From Planctomycetota bacterium (GTDB lineage Bacteria > Planctomycetota > Planctomycetia > Planctomycetales > Planctomycetaceae), in assembly GCA_003669575.1 (NCBI GenBank), contig QWOR01000143.1:1-7663 (forward strand): a stretch of DNA of 7,663 nt. The letters run 5' to 3'. The notes beneath the pieces are model-generated. The model was not told the origin of the DNA, did no database searches, and saw nothing but the letters and a program-made list of their open reading frames with translations. Position 1 is the stretch's first letter, and every line of letters starts with the position of its first letter. The translations under genes and the position numbers were made by a program. Of this stretch, positions 5,878 through 7,663 are shown piece by piece.

Positions 5878-7663
5878 ATGACCACGCCCGAGAGTCCAAC
5901 TCCCAAGTCCTCCAAGAACCACCCGGACAAGTCATCGAATTTCAGCTGGTATCTCCTCGTCGCCGGAATTCTGATCGCTGCCTGCTGGTACTGGATGGCG
6001 ACCCAGCGGATGGGACGTGAACTCAGCTATGGTGAGTTCCGAACCGGGCTGGAGAAGAAGCTCTACAACTCATCGAATGTGCATGAACTGCAATTCGGTC
6101 ATACCTACATCACGTTTCAGGATCGCCCGAACCCGGAGCGGAATTCCGGGGATGCCTGGCCCTTTAGCGGGGCGAGCTCATCCTCGACTCCTCTGGAACG
6201 GATCACTCGCTCTTATGTCAGCATCGGAGCGATCCCCGATCGGTCTCTCGATAAGCTCAGTGAAGAGCTGCATCAGGCCGGGATTGCTGTTCACGGCCAG
6301 CAACCCGTGACCGAATGGTCATCGCTCATCACGCTGGCGATGATGGCGATGACCTTGATGGCGCTGATCTTCTTCTTCCGAAAGATGACGGGCCCCGGAG
6401 CAGCCATGTCGTTTGGCCGCAGCCGAGGCAAGCTGTTCGATGGTGAAGAGACTCGGATCACCTTTGACAAGGTGGCTGGCATCGACGAAGCGGTCGAAGA
6501 GCTGCGCGAGGTGGTCGAGTTTCTCCGGACGCCTGCGAAATATCAGGCACTCGGCGGACGCATCCCGCGAGGAGTGTTGCTCGTCGGACCTCCGGGAACG
6601 GGCAAGACCCTGCTCGCCAAGGCGGTCGCGGGTGAGGCGGGGGTGCCGTTCTACAGCCTGTCTGGTTCTGACTTCGTCGAAATGTTTGTCGGGGTCGGAG
6701 CCGCTCGCGTCCGCGATATGTTCGCCCAGGCACTCGCCAAGGCACCGAGCATCATCTTCATCGACGAACTCGACGCCCTCGGAAAAGTTCGCGGCAGCGG
6801 GATGCCCGGCGGGCACGATGAACGTGACCAGACGCTGAACGCCCTGCTCGTCGAAATGGATGGGTTCGCCTCCGACCAAAGCGTGATCGTGATGGGGGCG
6901 ACGAACCGACCCGAGACCCTCGACCCGGCCCTGATGCGACCTGGCCGCTTCGATCGGCATGTGCTCGTCGACCGCCCCGACTACAAGGGACGCGAGGCGA
7001 TCCTCAAGGTCCATGCCACCCGCATCAAAATGGCCGATGATGTCCAGCTTGGCAAACTCGCCAGGCTGACGCCCGGCTTTTCAGGTGCCGATCTGGAAAA
7101 CCTGGTGAACGAGGGAGCCCTGCTCGCCGCTCGCAAGAACAAAGCCGCGGTCACGATGAGCGAGCTGGAAGAGGCTGTCGAACGTGTGAGCATCGGCCTC
7201 GAAAAGGCGAGCCGCATTATCAATGAAGAAGAAAAACGCCGCATCGCCTGCCACGAATCGGGACACGCCCTCGTCGCGTGCAGCCTCCCCAACACCGATC
7301 CGGTCCACAAGATTTCGATCATCCCGCGCGGATTCGGGGCACTCGGCTACATGCTGCAACGTCCCGACGATGACAAACACATCACCACGCAGTCCGAACT
7401 GGTCAACGATATCTGCGTGCTGCTCGGCGGAATCGCAGCTGAAGAGGCCGTGTTCCAGGAGATCGGTACCGGAGCTCGAAACGATTTGGAGAGGGCGACT
7501 GATACCGCTCGTCGAATGGTGACCGAATACGGCATGAGCCCCAAGATGGGCCGCGTCAATTACAGCGATACGCGACGTTCTCCGTTCCAGTATGGGTCCG
7601 GGCACTCGGTGGATAGCTCACACTCGGAACAGACCCTGCGTGACATCGACATGGAAGTGAAAC
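5878..7663 (+). CDS. ftsH: ATP-dependent zinc metalloprotease FtsH, 3' end outside window
   Basis: This membrane-bound AAA+ protease extracts and degrades misfolded or short-lived membrane and cytoplasmic proteins as a hexamer. The window holds 595 codons. Visible in order are a hydrophilic N-terminus (1-21), TM1 (22-41), a periplasmic domain (about 42-146) with a serine-rich linker near 103-107, TM2 (149-167), Walker A GPPGTGKT (237-244), pore motif FVG (270-272), Walker B IIFIDE (292-297), arginine fingers R357 and R360 in RPGRFDR, the zinc site HESGH (459-463), and the third zinc ligand D536 in the NDLERAT block. All catalytic residues are present; the usual HEAGH reads HESGH, which keeps HExxH intact. 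ATG 5878 has AGGA 6 nt upstream and fits the normal N-terminus. The missing end should be a short C-terminal tail. Planctomycetes often carry several FtsH copies, so this may be one paralogue. Confidence 0.97.
   Translation, partial: MTTPESPTPKSSKNHPDKSSNFSWYLLVAGILIAACWYWMATQRMGRELSYGEFRTGLEKKLYNSSNVHELQFGHTYITFQDRPNPERNSGDAWPFSGASSSSTPLERITRSYVSIGAIPDRSLDKLSEELHQAGIAVHGQQPVTEWSSLITLAMMAMTLMALIFFFRKMTGPGAAMSFGRSRGKLFDGEETRITFDKVAGIDEAVEELREVVEFLRTPAKYQALGGRIPRGVLLVGPPGTGKTLLAKAVAGEAGVPFYSLSGSDFVEMFVGVGAARVRDMFAQALAKAPSIIFIDELDALGKVRGSGMPGGHDERDQTLNALLVEMDGFASDQSVIVMGATNRPETLDPALMRPGRFDRHVLVDRPDYKGREAILKVHATRIKMADDVQLGKLARLTPGFSGADLENLVNEGALLAARKNKAAVTMSELEEAVERVSIGLEKASRIINEEEKRRIACHESGHALVACSLPNTDPVHKISIIPRGFGALGYMLQRPDDDKHITTQSELVNDICVLLGGIAAEEAVFQEIGTGARNDLERATDTARRMVTEYGMSPKMGRVNYSDTRRSPFQYGSGHSVDSSHSEQTLRDIDMEVK

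Noticed and set aside
1..7663. An undescribed multi-gene defence or metabolic system
   Set aside because: The genes are mostly recognisable household or single-unit genes on alternating strands with gaps between them; nothing links them into one system.

Overview
The window looks like an ordinary stretch of chromosome from a member of the Planctomycetota. This is an inference. It rests on a lipoprotein whose N-terminal block resembles a family I know mainly from planctomycetes (DUF6655-like), on two short palindromic intergenic elements that I remember as dispersed repeats in planctomycete genomes, on moderate-to-high GC, and on loosely packed genes with frequent strand changes. I see no phage, transposon, CRISPR or tRNA/rRNA sequence.

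Layout, left to right. A minus-strand membrane protein of the lysylphosphatidylglycerol synthase transmembrane (UPF0104-like) family enters from the left edge; only its N-terminal 239 residues are present. Divergent from it is a small membrane-anchored TPR protein (829-1686). This converges on riboflavin synthase ribE (1828-2448, minus), with a possible dispersed repeat in the gap. ribE diverges from a stand-alone CheY-like receiver protein (2596-3021, plus); the shared upstream region holds an inverted repeat that overlaps a good promoter candidate. The receiver gene ends in a strong hairpin plus T-run and converges on a lactonase-type amidohydrolase of the COG3618 family (3111-3944, minus).

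Upstream of the amidohydrolase is a gap of about 760 bp without a convincing gene (3945-4707). On the minus strand it carries a sigma70-like promoter, four short perfect hairpins and a long intrinsic terminator, in that order. It could encode a small RNA of about 200 nt, or be a structured leader controlling the amidohydrolase. This is the most interesting part of the window, but it is a hypothesis. Next come a DUF6655-like lipoprotein gene (4708-5451, minus), a gene-free divergent region of 426 bp with a promoter candidate, and ftsH (5878 to the right edge, plus), which is cut off after 595 codons.

The genes do not form an operon or an evident joint pathway: each is a single transcription unit, and the themes (cofactor synthesis, signalling, sugar-lactone catabolism, membrane proteolysis) are unrelated. 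I did not find a coherent new multi-gene system here.
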